A stretch of 64,000 nt of DNA from Rariglobus sp041662485 (GTDB lineage Bacteria; Verrucomicrobiota; Verrucomicrobiia; Opitutales; Opitutaceae): assembly GCA_041662485.1 (NCBI GenBank), contig JBAZSJ010000013.1, positions 1-64,000 of the forward strand, given 5' to 3'. A program made the position numbers and the translations under genes. Each line of letters opens with the position of its first letter. The first letter of the stretch is position 1. Of the stretch, positions 17,451 to 25,080 are shown piece by piece. The notes beneath the pieces were generated by a model that ran no database searches, was not told the DNA's origin, and was given only the letters and a program-made list of their open reading frames with translations.

Positions 17451-18839
17451 ATGTCCGCCCTCGTCTCCGCCCTCTCCACCCGCCTCGGCGCCGACCGCGT
17501 GCTCACCGCGCGCGAGGACATCCTGCCCTACGGTTTCGACGGAACCGCCACGCTCAAACAGCTCCCCGCCTGCGTCGTGTTCCCTCGTGATGCCGCCGAC
17601 GTCTCGGCCATCCTGAAACTCGCCCGCGAACACCGCGCGCCCGTCGTCACGCGCGGCAGCGGCACCGGCCTCTCCGGCGGCAGCGTCCCGCTTCCCGGTG
17701 CCGTCGTGCTCTGCCTTGTGAAGATGGACCGCATCCTCGAGGTGGACACCGCCAACCTCACCCTCCGCGCCGAGGCCGGCGCCATCACCCAGAAAATCTA
17801 CGACGCCGCCGACGCGGTCGGACTCTTTTATCCGCCCGACCCCGGCTCGATGAAAATCAGCACCATCGGCGGCAACGTCGCCGAAAACTCCGGCGGCCTG
17901 CGCGGACTCAAATACGGCGTCACCCGCGACTACGTCATGGGCCTCGAAGTCGTCCTCGCCGACGGCTCCATCTGCTGGCTCGGCTCCAAGTGCGTGAAGG
18001 ACGTCGCCGGCTACAACCTCCGCGACCTCTTCATCGGCAGCGAAGGCACGCTCGGCGTCGTCACCCAGGTTCTCCTCAAGCTCCTCCCCAAGCCCGCCGC
18101 GCGCCAGACGCTCCTCGCCACTTACACCGCGATGGACGCCGCCGCCGAAACCGTCTCGGCGATCATCGCCGCGAAGATCATCCCCTGCACGCTGGAGTTC
18201 CTCGACCAGAAAACCCTCCGCTGCGTCGAGGATTTCGCCAAGGTCGGCCTCCCCCGCGACGCCGCCGCCATCCTCCTCATCGAAACCGACGGACACCCCG
18301 CCGCCGTCGCCGACGAAGCCGCCAAGATCGAAGACCTCTGCCGCGCGCACGGTGCCTCCTCCGTGCGCCGCGCCGCCACCGCCGCCGAGGCCGCGCAACT
18401 CGCCACCGCCCGCCGCAGCGCCTTCAGCGCCCTCGCTCGCCTCCGCCCCACCACGATTCTGGAAGACGTCACCGTGCCCCGCAGTGAACTCGCGAGCATG
18501 ATCCGCGCGGTCGAGGTCATCGCCAAAAAACACGACCTCAACATCGCCACCTTCGGCCATTTCGGCGACGGCAACCTGCACCCCACGATCCTCACCGACG
18601 AACGCGACACCGCCGAGATGCACCGCGTCGAACTCGCCTTCACCGAGATCGTCGATGAAACCCTGAAACGCGGCGGCACCATCACCGGCGAACACGGTGT
18701 AGGCCTCGCCAAAAAGCCCTTCCTCAAACGCCAGCTCGGCGACAGCTCCTATGAGTTGTTGCGCTTGGTTAAACGCGCTCTGGACCCGGCCGGATTGCTG
18801 AACCCCGGGAAAATTTTCGATCTTTCGGAGAACGCTTAA
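17451..18839 (+). CDS. glcD: Glycolate/D-lactate oxidase FAD subunit
   Basis: 462 residues. PCMH-type FAD-binding domain (about 35-215: PVVTRGSGTGLSGGSVP, IGGNVAENSGGLRGLKYGVT) and FAD-oxidase C-terminal domain (FGHFGDGNLHPTIL, GEHGVGLAKKPFL). Oxidises glycolate to glyoxylate, or D-lactate to pyruvate, passing electrons to the Fe-S subunit GlcF. Its last two codons and stop lie in the left arm of heptamer element C, so the element supplied the present C-terminus. In most genomes glcF follows directly; here a four-helix-bundle gene and two repeat elements intervene. Confidence 0.93.
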   Translation: MSALVSALSTRLGADRVLTAREDILPYGFDGTATLKQLPACVVFPRDAADVSAILKLAREHRAPVVTRGSGTGLSGGSVPLPGAVVLCLVKMDRILEVDTANLTLRAEAGAITQKIYDAADAVGLFYPPDPGSMKISTIGGNVAENSGGLRGLKYGVTRDYVMGLEVVLADGSICWLGSKCVKDVAGYNLRDLFIGSEGTLGVVTQVLLKLLPKPAARQTLLATYTAMDAAAETVSAIIAAKIIPCTLEFLDQKTLRCVEDFAKVGLPRDAAAILLIETDGHPAAVADEAAKIEDLCRAHGASSVRRAATAAEAAQLATARRSAFSALARLRPTTILEDVTVPRSELASMIRAVEVIAKKHDLNIATFGHFGDGNLHPTILTDERDTAEMHRVELAFTEIVDETLKRGGTITGEHGVGLAKKPFLKRQLGDSSYELLRLVKRALDPAGLLNPGKIFDLSENA

Positions 18840-18938
18840 CGCTCAACGTTTAACTTTTAACGCTTAATCAACAGCGCGCACCGCGCGCGCAGACTCCATT
18901 AAGCGTTCAACGTTGAGCGTTAAAAGTTAAGCGTTCTT
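18831..18938 (+). repeat. Heptamer hairpin element C (complete)
   Basis: Left arm of reverse heptamers starting inside the glcD stop region, a central GCGCGC-rich hairpin, GCAGACTCCATT, then AAGCGTT CAACGTT, GAGCGTT, AAAAGTT and AAGCGTT. The left and right arms are 38 bases each and pair at both ends. It lies upstream of the four-helix-bundle gene. Confidence 0.85.
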
Positions 18939-18978
18939 TGTCCCTTAAAGCAGGCGTTCACCTCTCTACAAAAAGCCC

Positions 18979-19356
18979 ATGAGCAAACCAACTTACGACC
19001 TGGAAGAGCGGCTCCTCGAATACTCCGCTCGTGTGGTTCGCCTTACTGAATCCATGAAGCGTAGCCGCGCGGCCAACCACATCGGCGACCAGCTTCTACG
19101 CTCCGGCACGTCACCCTACGGCAATCATGGAGAGGCGGCGGAAGGCGCCGAATCCATCGACGACTTTATCCACAAACTCCGCGTATGCTATAAGGAGCTC
19201 CGTGAAAGCCGCCGTTGGATGCGTCTCATTCAAAAGGCCGCGCTCGTCGCCAAGCCTTCCCTCCTCGACCCGTTGATCGCTGAAGCCGAAGAACTCATCC
19301 GTATCTTCGCCGCCAGCATTCGCACCGCCGAAAAGAAACGGGATGCAAAGCCCTGA
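18979..19356 (+). CDS. Four-helix-bundle protein (23S rRNA IVP / S23 type)
   Basis: 125 residues. Matches the family of small helical proteins first found in 23S rRNA intervening sequences (TIGR02436-like): AANHIGDQLLRSGTSPYGNHGEAAEGAES, FIHKLRVCYKELRESRRWM, then AEAEELIRIFAASIRTAEK are the four helices. Biochemical role unknown for free-standing copies. It sits inside the glcDF operon between heptamer elements C and D, and its stop overlaps the next ATG. This looks like an inserted cassette rather than a native operon member. No reverse transcriptase is nearby, so it is not an Avd of a diversity-generating retroelement. Confidence 0.85.
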   Translation: MSKPTYDLEERLLEYSARVVRLTESMKRSRAANHIGDQLLRSGTSPYGNHGEAAEGAESIDDFIHKLRVCYKELRESRRWMRLIQKAALVAKPSLLDPLIAEAEELIRIFAASIRTAEKKRDAKP

Positions 19357-19991
19357 TGAGCTCCGACCCATTAAGCGTTCAGCGTTCAGCGTTAGATGTT
19401 AAGCGTTCTCCGATTCATTCCGAGTCGCCGCGCGCCACCCTGTTGTCATCCCTCGACTACTCCGTCCTCCAGCAATGCATGCACTGCGGCATGTGCCTGC
19501 CCACCTGCCCGACCTACGAGGAAACCAAACTCGAACGCCACAGCCCGCGCGGACGCATCGCCCTCATGCGCGCCATCGCCGACGGCGAACTCGAAGTCAC
19601 GAAAGCCTTCGGCGAGGAAATGTATTACTGCCTCGGCTGCCTCGCCTGCACCAGCGCCTGCCCCGCCGGTGTCAACTACGCCGAACTTTTCGAAACCGCC
19701 CGCGCCGAGATCGAGCGCCAGGGCGTGCTCGATCATCCCAAACGCGACTTCATCCGCTGGTCCGTCGTCAAATATCTCTTCACCCGTCCGCGCCTCCTCC
19801 GCTTCGTCGGACGCCTGCTCTACCTCTGGCAGGCCAGCGGCGCGCAAAACGCCTTCCGCAAAACCGGCCTCACCGCGCTGCTCCCCGCCAATCTCCGCCG
19901 GCTGGAACCGCAGGCCCCGAAAATCCAGGCGAAGTTTTCACCAGCTCATCCGCCCTATCGAAAAACCGTCCGAACAACACTCAACGCTTAA
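19356..19991 (+). CDS. glcF: Glycolate oxidase Fe-S subunit, N-terminal half (truncated by repeat)
   Basis: 211 residues from the ATG that overlaps the previous stop; a TTG near 19443 is a more family-like start. Two [4Fe-4S] motifs are intact: CMHCGMCLPTCPTYEE and CLGCLACTSACPAGVNY. These carry electrons from GlcD to the membrane quinone pool. The frame then runs into heptamer element E and stops at TAA 19989-19991, before the two CCG domains every GlcF needs. The rest of the protein continues after element E in the +1 frame. As written the locus encodes only the ferredoxin half. Confidence 0.8.
   Translation: MSSDPLSVQRSALDVKRSPIHSESPRATLLSSLDYSVLQQCMHCGMCLPTCPTYEETKLERHSPRGRIALMRAIADGELEVTKAFGEEMYYCLGCLACTSACPAGVNYAELFETARAEIERQGVLDHPKRDFIRWSVVKYLFTRPRLLRFVGRLLYLWQASGAQNAFRKTGLTALLPANLRRLEPQAPKIQAKFSPAHPPYRKTVRTTLNA
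19370..19413 (+). repeat. Heptamer hairpin element D (right half only)
   Basis: ATT, then AAGCGTT CAGCGTT, CAGCGTT, AGATGTT, AAGCGTT and CTCCGA. Left arm missing. It is read in frame as LSVQRSALDVKRS if translation of the downstream gene begins at 19356. Confidence 0.8.
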
Positions 19992-20089
19992 CGCTCAACC
20001 TTTAACTCTTAATAACCAGCCCGGCGGCTCCGCCGCCGAGACTCCATTAAGCGTTCAGCGTTCAACGTTAAGCTTTAAGCCTTCTCCGA
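19975..20089 (+). repeat. Heptamer hairpin element E (complete, inside glcF)
   Basis: 115 bases: reverse heptamers (CAACACT CAACGCT, TAACGCT, CAACCTT, TAACTCT), central hairpin CGGCGGCTCCGCCG, GAGACTCCATT, and five direct heptamers ending CTCCGA. 115 is 1 mod 3, exactly the shift seen between the two glcF halves, so a clean insertion into a formerly intact gene explains the frameshift. Confidence 0.88.
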
Positions 20090-20091
20090 CT

Positions 20092-21030
20092 CCGCCCCTC
20101 CGCCGCGTCGCCGTCCTCACCGGGTGCGTGCAGGACCTCGCGTTCTCCGACGTCAACCGCGCCACCGTGGACGTGCTTCTCGCCAACGGTTGCGAAGTCC
20201 ACACTCCGCCCGTCCAACCCTGCTGCGGCTCGCTCCACGCGCACAACGGCGACCTTGCCTCCGCCCGCGCCCTCGCCCGCCGCCAGCTCGATCTCATCAA
20301 CCCGGCCGACTTCGACGCCATCATCAGCAACGCCGGCGGCTGCGGCTCCCATCTTCGCTCCTACGGACACCTGCTCCACGACGATCCCGCCTACGCCCCC
20401 CGCGCCGCCCAATGGAGCCGCAAGCTCCGCGACATCCACGAGTTTTTAGTGGAAATCGATTTCCGCCACCCTCGCGCACCCGGGCAACGCTCAACGCTTA
20501 ACGCTCAACCTTTAACTCTCAACGAACAGACCGGCGGCCCCGCCGCCGAGACTCCATTAAGCGTTCAGCGTTCAGCGTTAAACGTTAAGCGTTCTCCGAT
20601 TCCGACACCGCTTCCATCTCCCCTCGCGCCCACCAAGACCACCGTCACCTACCACGAGTCCTGCCACCTCTGCCACGGCCAGAAAGTCAGCGCCCAACCC
20701 CGCGCCATCCTCAAGTCCCTCCCCGGCGTCGAGCTCCGCGAATGCGCCGAGTCCCAGTGGTGCTGCGGCAGTGCCGGCATCTACAACATCACCCAGCCCG
20801 ACACCTCCGCGTGGCTCCAGGACCGCAAACTCGGCCACCTCGCCGCCACCGGCGCTCAAGTCATCGCCACGGCCAACCCCGGCTGCCACCTGCAAATCGA
20901 AAACGGCCTCCGCACCGCCGCGTCTTCCTCCCCTCAAGTCTCAGGTTTCAGCTCTCCGCCCTCTCCGACGGTCGTCCACCCCATCGTCCTCCTCGCCCGC
21001 GCCTACGCCGCCGAATCCGCCTCCTCGTAA
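20092..21030 (+). pseudogene. glcF: Glycolate oxidase Fe-S subunit, C-terminal half, interrupted by second repeat
   Basis: Continues GlcF in the +1 frame: LRRVAVLTGCVQDLAF, then the first CCG domain (HTPPVQPCCGSLHAHNGD, ISNAGGCGSHL) and second CCG domain (YHESCHLCHGQKVS, ESQWCCGSAGIYNI, ANPGCHLQIENG). These bind the additional Fe-S clusters of the family. Element F lies between the two domains but keeps the frame. There is no ATG, GTG or TTG with a ribosome-binding site after element E, so independent translation is doubtful. The protein is made only if the frameshift is suppressed; otherwise this is a pseudogene. Confidence 0.8.
20485..20599 (+). repeat. Heptamer hairpin element F (complete, in-frame inside glcF)
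   Basis: 115 bases, same architecture as E: CAACGCT CAACGCT, TAACGCT, CAACCTT, TAACTCT, then hairpin CGGCGGCCCCGCCG, GAGACTCCATT, and five direct heptamers ending CTCCGA. Where E has stop-forming TTAATAA, F reads TCAACGAA, so it is open in frame (STLNAQPLTLNEQ ... LSVQRSALNVKRS). Confidence 0.88.
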
Positions 21031-21044
21031 CACGGCACGTGAAA

Positions 21045-21623
21045 ATGAAACTCATCGCATTTCGCCTCTTTGCGCTAGTAGGCGTGCTCGCGCTAGTCTT
21101 GCTAGGTTATAGCTTCATTCGCTCTCCCAGTGGAACGATTGCCACACTTGGTTTCATTGCCACTTGGTGGGTCGACCCTATCGTTGGCAATTCGCGATCA
21201 AATGATCCACTGAAGAACACTGACATAATCGAGAATCCCAAACGTGAAAGTGTCGCTGGAATGTCGCTCACGGAGTTCCGCATCACGTTCCAGTCGGAAA
21301 ATCGGTTTCAATTTAATGGAGACGGCCACTCGATTGTAATCGCGGAGCTTCGAGATCACTCTGGTGACATCCTGAAGTCAGTATCCCAAACGCGACTCAC
21401 TTGGTCGAAATTGGAAGAGGGTATTCTTAAAACCGTTCAATTTCTTAAGGATACGACCCCCTACGAGTCTGCACGCGATCAAATCGATCCAATCCTCATG
21501 GACCCAGAAGCATTATATTTTTTAGCCGACCTTAAAAGAAATGGGGCGGACCTCACAAATCTCAGGATTTATATCGTCTCTCCATCCACGAAAAAAATTC
21601 TCGAATGGTCTTCGGATTTTTAA
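21045..21623 (+). CDS. Hypothetical membrane-anchored protein, AT-rich
   Basis: 192 residues from the ATG at 21045 (a GTG lies two codons before). One N-terminal hydrophobic segment (IAFRLFALVGVLALVLLGYSF). The remainder is soluble, with no motif I recognise (SLTEFRITFQSENRFQFNGD, LAVDLKRNG-like helices near the end). Base composition is clearly more AT-rich than neighbours and codon use differs, suggesting acquisition from another source. Isolated between broken glcF and the tRNA terminator. Function unknown. Confidence 0.65.
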   Translation: MKLIAFRLFALVGVLALVLLGYSFIRSPSGTIATLGFIATWWVDPIVGNSRSNDPLKNTDIIENPKRESVAGMSLTEFRITFQSENRFQFNGDGHSIVIAELRDHSGDILKSVSQTRLTWSKLEEGILKTVQFLKDTTPYESARDQIDPILMDPEALYFLADLKRNGADLTNLRIYIVSPSTKKILEWSSDF

Positions 21624-21642
21624 CCGAATCGTGCCCACCCGC

Positions 21643-21670
21643 AAAAAAAACCGCCTGCGAAGAGGCGGTT
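21643..21670 (-). terminator. Intrinsic terminator of tRNA-Val
   Basis: On the minus strand AACCGCCT CTTCGC AGGCGGTT is followed by a run of eight T, a strong intrinsic terminator 20 bases after the tRNA CCA end. Confidence 0.9.
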
Positions 21671-21688
21671 CAACCTAGGTTCAAAAAA

Positions 21689-21765
21689 TGGTGGACGCTT
21701 GCGGACTCGAACCGCAGACCCCCTGCGTGTGAAGCAGGTGCTCTAACCAACTGAGCTAAGCGTCC
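21689..21765 (-). tRNA. tRNA-Val (CAC), CCA encoded
   Basis: Cloverleaf read on the minus strand: acceptor GGACGCT pairs with AGCGTCC, D arm GCTCAGTTGGTTAGAGC, anticodon stem CCTGC/GCAGG with loop TTCACAC giving anticodon CAC, and T arm with GTTCGAGTC. The discriminator A is followed by an encoded CCA. A strong terminator follows. Confidence 0.95.
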
Positions 21766-21863
21766 CGAAGGACGGGCAAGCTGAAGGCCTCCCCTCCGCG
21801 AATCAATCCCGATTTCACCGGACTTGTCGTCCACCCAAAAGGTGACGCGGCAGGATGCCGCGT

Positions 21864-22922
21864 CTACTTTCCAATTCCTTCCTTCACCCACCCCAACCAG
21901 CGCGTGTCCGCCCGCACCTCCAACGCATCGTTCGCCCCCCACTTCGGCATGAAATTGATGCCCGTGAGCGCCTCGATGCGACGAATCGGAACCACGCACG
22001 ATTCCAAGTCCACCGGTTTCAGATCCGTCCGGTGCGGCACGAGGAACCCCACCGCCACCATGCGCCCGTCCATCCGCCCGATCACCACCTTGAACAGGTG
22101 CGTCGGTATCGGCAGGCCCACCCCGTCCTTCCCCGTTGTGTAAAGCAACTTGTCCATCGGCGGCGGCCCCTTCGGCTCAAGGCTGTAAACGGGACCGCTG
22201 ATCACCGAAACCCCTCCCATCCTAGCCGCCCATTCGATGCAGTCGTCCTCCAGCTTCGCCCAGATCGGCGCGTTGTGGCGCTGCATCTGCGGCACCACGT
22301 TCGCCAGCGAAAACGATTCCGCCTGCGACTTCAGCCCCTCCTCCGGTTCGCCCAGCGACTTCATCTCCGCGTTCGAGGCCAGATGTCCGCGCGTGATCTT
22401 GTCGTCCCCTTTGGGGCCGACCGGCAGGCCCGGCGGATTGGCGTTGGTGAAACTCTCGTTCGACGCGTAGGGAATCTTCCTGCGCAACGATTTCTCAACC
22501 ACCCGCTCGTCGGGCATGAACTCGTCATCCGCCCGTCCCCATTCGCCTTTTTTCCGACCGCCCAGCTTCAACACGGAATCCGCGCGGTCGATGTGGCCGA
22601 CCCACACCGGATAACGGCGCACCAAGTCGTAGTTGGACACGTAAAACGAATACCTCGCCAGCAGCAGCGTGCGCCCCGTCCCGCCGCGCAGCTCGGGCGC
22701 CCCGCCAAAGCGCGCCTTCTCGTCCGCCGTCCAGAGCAACGCCGCCCAGTGGGTCGCGTCGCCCGCCTGCGAAACCATCGTTCGCGGGGCTGCCGTCGCC
22801 GTCAGCGCCGCCGCCAGCCAGAGTCCCGTCCACGCCCACACGCGCAAACGCGACGCCGACGAACCGACGCGCAAACACGCCTGCGCGGCGACGGCCGCGC
22901 GCCGAGGGGTAACGAACTTCAT
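21864..22922 (-). CDS. Secreted DNA/RNA non-specific endonuclease (NUC family)
   Basis: 352 residues. An N-terminal signal-like region with a hydrophobic core (about 28-46, TGLWLAAALTATAAP) is unusually long before the core, so translation may start downstream of the given ATG. The catalytic region has TRGHLAS, corresponding to the DRGH motif with the general-base His, and SLANVVPQMQRHN with the metal-binding Asn. The family cleaves single- and double-stranded nucleic acids outside the cytoplasm, for nutrient acquisition or competition. Asp of DRGH is Thr here; several family members vary at this site. Confidence 0.82.
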   Translation of the reverse strand: MKFVTPRRAAVAAQACLRVGSSASRLRVWAWTGLWLAAALTATAAPRTMVSQAGDATHWAALLWTADEKARFGGAPELRGGTGRTLLLARYSFYVSNYDLVRRYPVWVGHIDRADSVLKLGGRKKGEWGRADDEFMPDERVVEKSLRRKIPYASNESFTNANPPGLPVGPKGDDKITRGHLASNAEMKSLGEPEEGLKSQAESFSLANVVPQMQRHNAPIWAKLEDDCIEWAARMGGVSVISGPVYSLEPKGPPPMDKLLYTTGKDGVGLPIPTHLFKVVIGRMDGRMVAVGFLVPHRTDLKPVDLESCVVPIRRIEALTGINFMPKWGANDALEVRADTRWLGWVKEGIGK

Positions 22923-23023
22923 GCTCCCTCATACGACGCGCTTTCTCAAAAAAAGAAACCCGCCACCGCCATTTTCATGAAAACGCCAGCAATGCGCAAA
23001 ATAAATACCATCAGGCACTTATA

Positions 23024-23680
23024 TCAAGTCTTCTGCACTCGAACCGCGCGTCTCCGCTCCGGGAAAAGTTCACGGCAAAGTCCGCATACCGTTCCGTCGC
23101 AACCGCGCGCCGTGCAGTGCTCGCGTCCATAGAAAATGATCCTCAGGTGCAGCGCGTTCCAATGCTCGCGCGGGAACAGTTTTTTCAGGTCGCGCTCCGT
23201 CTGCTCGACGCTCCGGCCTCCGGTGAGTTTCCACCGCTGCGCGAGCCGGTGGATATGCGTGTCCACGGGAAACGCCGGCACGCCAAACGCCTGCGACATC
23301 ACGACCGACGCCGTCTTGTGCCCCACTCCCGGCAGCGCCTCCAGTTCCTCGAACGTGTGCGGCACCTCGCCGTGGTGATTTTCGAGCAGCAGCTCGGAGA
23401 GCCGCCGAATAGCCTGCGCCTTGCGCGGCGCGAGCCCGCAGGGACGCACGTATGAATTAATTTCAGCCACCGATAATTTCACCATGTCGCGCGGATTATC
23501 CGCCTTGGCGAAAAGCCCCGGAGTCTGAAGGTTCACGCGTTTATCCGTGCACTGAGCCGACAGCAAAACCGCGATGAGCAACGTGTAAGGACTCGTGTGA
23601 TCGAGCGGAATCGGCGTCTCCGGATAAAGCTCGGCGAGACGACGGTCGATGAAGGCGGCACGATCACGGGAAGATGTCAT
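23024..23680 (-). CDS. nth: Endonuclease III (DNA glycosylase/AP lyase)
   Basis: 218 residues. Removes oxidised pyrimidines in base excision repair. Helix-hairpin-helix LPGVGHKTASVVM with the catalytic Lys, followed by VDTHIHRLAQRW with the catalytic Asp. The C-terminal Fe-S region reads CTARGCDGTVCGLC: the usual C-x6-C-x2-C-x5-C spacing is not kept and the last Cys is absent, so the cluster may be altered or use the extra Cys. Upstream lies the divergent PEP-CTERM gene. Confidence 0.93.
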   Translation of the reverse strand: MTSSRDRAAFIDRRLAELYPETPIPLDHTSPYTLLIAVLLSAQCTDKRVNLQTPGLFAKADNPRDMVKLSVAEINSYVRPCGLAPRKAQAIRRLSELLLENHHGEVPHTFEELEALPGVGHKTASVVMSQAFGVPAFPVDTHIHRLAQRWKLTGGRSVEQTERDLKKLFPREHWNALHLRIIFYGREHCTARGCDGTVCGLCRELFPERRRAVRVQKT

Positions 23681-23747
23681 GAAAATGTAACCGAAGTAAC
23701 CTGAACGTGGTTAGGGGCGAGGCATCGTTCGTGCTAAGATTAATTCC

Positions 23748-24617
23748 ATGAGGTCTAATTTTAAGTGCATATCCGCAGTAATATTCAGCTGTGCCCTAGC
23801 AACCGTGAGTTATGGGCAAACTGTTTTCAGTCAGAATTTTTCTGCCGGCGGCATCACCAGTGACTATACTGGGCCAGCCAATTCCAGTGACACTGCTTTA
23901 TTCACAAATATTGCCACGACGGGTAGCGGCTCGGCGAGCATATCCTCGAATGCACTTCTTTTCCAACGCACTGCTAGCTCCTCTGGTGGGTTTAGGGCTG
24001 TGCGCGGCAATAGCAGCAACACTTTGTCCAGTGCTCCATTGAGCGCAGTTTCGTTCACATTCGATATGAACTTAAATTTAAGTGCTTATCCCGGTTCCGC
24101 TCTTAACACCGGAATTGTTTTTGGCTTAGGGCAAGCAGGCTCAACGGCATACTCTGCAAATGCGACCAATCCTGCATCCATCGATAGCTGGTTAACTTTT
24201 TCCGTGAAGCTGCCAAGCAGCGGATCTACCTACACGATCAGGAATGCTGCCGGAACAGATGGGACCACATTAAATTTCGGAACTAATTATACCGTAACGG
24301 TGATAGCCAACACGACTGGAAGTATTCTAAATTACATGGCTCCGAGTGGGAGTATGTCCAGCGTGGCAGCAACCAGTTTCGACATATGGGTGGGCACATC
24401 TATTTACTTGGACGATGTTGGCGCAACCAATAGCGCGCTAAGCATCAGTGCCTTCAAAATCAACCATACCTCAACGAGCAGCACCTTGGCTTTTACAGCC
24501 GCATTCGATAATATCTCAGTCGCCGCCATCCCCGAACCCTCCACTTATGCCGCTCTCGCCGGTCTGGCGGTCCTCGGCTTAGTAGCCTACCGTCGCAAAA
24601 CTCGTCTTGGCCGCTAA
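23748..24617 (+). CDS. PEP-CTERM exported protein
   Basis: 289 residues. Signal peptide (about 1-23, ending SYGQ), then a Ser/Thr/Asn-rich beta region resembling a concanavalin-like secreted domain. The C-terminal PEP-CTERM anchor is IPEPSTYAALAGLAVLGLVAYRRKTRL: PEP motif, membrane helix, basic cluster. Such proteins are processed by exosortase and sent to the surface or extracellular polysaccharide. AT-richer than its neighbours, as is common for these low-complexity exported proteins. An intrinsic terminator follows 26 bases after the stop. Confidence 0.9.
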   Translation: MRSNFKCISAVIFSCALATVSYGQTVFSQNFSAGGITSDYTGPANSSDTALFTNIATTGSGSASISSNALLFQRTASSSGGFRAVRGNSSNTLSSAPLSAVSFTFDMNLNLSAYPGSALNTGIVFGLGQAGSTAYSANATNPASIDSWLTFSVKLPSSGSTYTIRNAAGTDGTTLNFGTNYTVTVIANTTGSILNYMAPSGSMSSVAATSFDIWVGTSIYLDDVGATNSALSISAFKINHTSTSSTLAFTAAFDNISVAAIPEPSTYAALAGLAVLGLVAYRRKTRLGR

Positions 24618-24631
24618 TACCCAGAGCCTAG

Positions 24632-24697
24632 CCCAAAAATCATTTGCCGGACGGTAGGCCCCGCCTGCCGTCCTTTTTTATGCCCGCTTCCGCGCCT
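24632..24697 (+). repeat. 66-bp direct repeat, copy 1, with terminator hairpin
   Basis: Contains GGACGGTAGGC CCC GCCTGCCGTCC followed by T6, which terminates the PEP-CTERM transcript, then ATG and six codons identical to the start of gcvP. It matches 25574-25639 in 65 of 66 positions. The 942-bp interval between copies carries REPs and a nucleotidyltransferase remnant. Confidence 0.85.
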
Positions 24698-24743
24698 GCC
24701 GCCGAAAGCGCCGACCCACCCCGATTCGGGCAGCCGCAGACCC

Positions 24744-24849
24744 GTAGCTGCGAGCGTGATCGAGTGGAAATCCTCGTAGCCGCGAGCGCCAGCGAGTGGT
24801 CAGGTCTCCCTCTCGCAGTCGATCCCCACTCGCTCACGCTCGCAGCCAC
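24744..24849. repeat. REP cluster (three copies)
   Basis: GTAG-headed hairpins at 24744-24767 (degenerate), 24776-24799 (+) and 24826-24849 (reverse). Each is GTAG plus outer stem CCGC/GTGG, tandem GA mismatch, inner GC/GC and a tetraloop (GCCA or GTGA). They belong to the main REP family of this window. Confidence 0.85.
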
Positions 24850-24894
24850 GCCCAAGCCAAGTTGGATGTTCGATGTTGGCCGTTGGAAGCCCGC

Positions 24895-25080
24895 TTATAA
24901 CTTCCAGTGTTTCCCCTCGGGGATCGGCTTGGCTTTCCCCGGCGGGACAAAGCGGGCGGCAAACGTGGCAAACGCCACATACTCGGCCATGGGCCGCACC
25001 GGCCGGCGCATCGATACGCGCGATGGTTTCGCCACCGGCTCGGTCAGTTGCCTGCGTTCACTCTCGGCCAATCTTGCCAT
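24895..25080 (-). CDS. Small protein paired with nucleotidyltransferase remnant
   Basis: 61 residues. The core MAEYVAFATFAARFVPPGK and C-terminal KHWKL look like a conserved small-protein family rather than chance translation. Its ATG overlaps the end of the nucleotidyltransferase fragment by 23 bases, so the two were an operon. I do not know a biochemical role; by position it could be the partner of a two-gene toxin-antitoxin-like module. Confidence 0.5.
   Translation of the reverse strand: MARLAESERRQLTEPVAKPSRVSMRRPVRPMAEYVAFATFAARFVPPGKAKPIPEGKHWKL

Noticed and set aside
18979..19356. Avd protein of a diversity-generating retroelement
   Set aside because: The four-helix fold fits superficially, but there is no reverse transcriptase and no template/variable repeat pair in the window.
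19975..20089. Programmed frameshift signal joining the glcF halves
   Set aside because: No slippery heptamer or stop-codon context typical of +1 shifts precedes the stop; simple disruption by a 115-bp insert explains the offset.
13328..20599. CRISPR array suggested by regularly repeated units
   Set aside because: Heptamers are contiguous with no unique spacers, the copies are kilobases apart, and no cas genes are present.
24856..24900. Seventh heptamer element (TTGGATGTTCGATGTTGGCCG)
   Set aside because: Two or three loosely similar words without ACTCCATT, central hairpin or CTCCGA; too weak to count.
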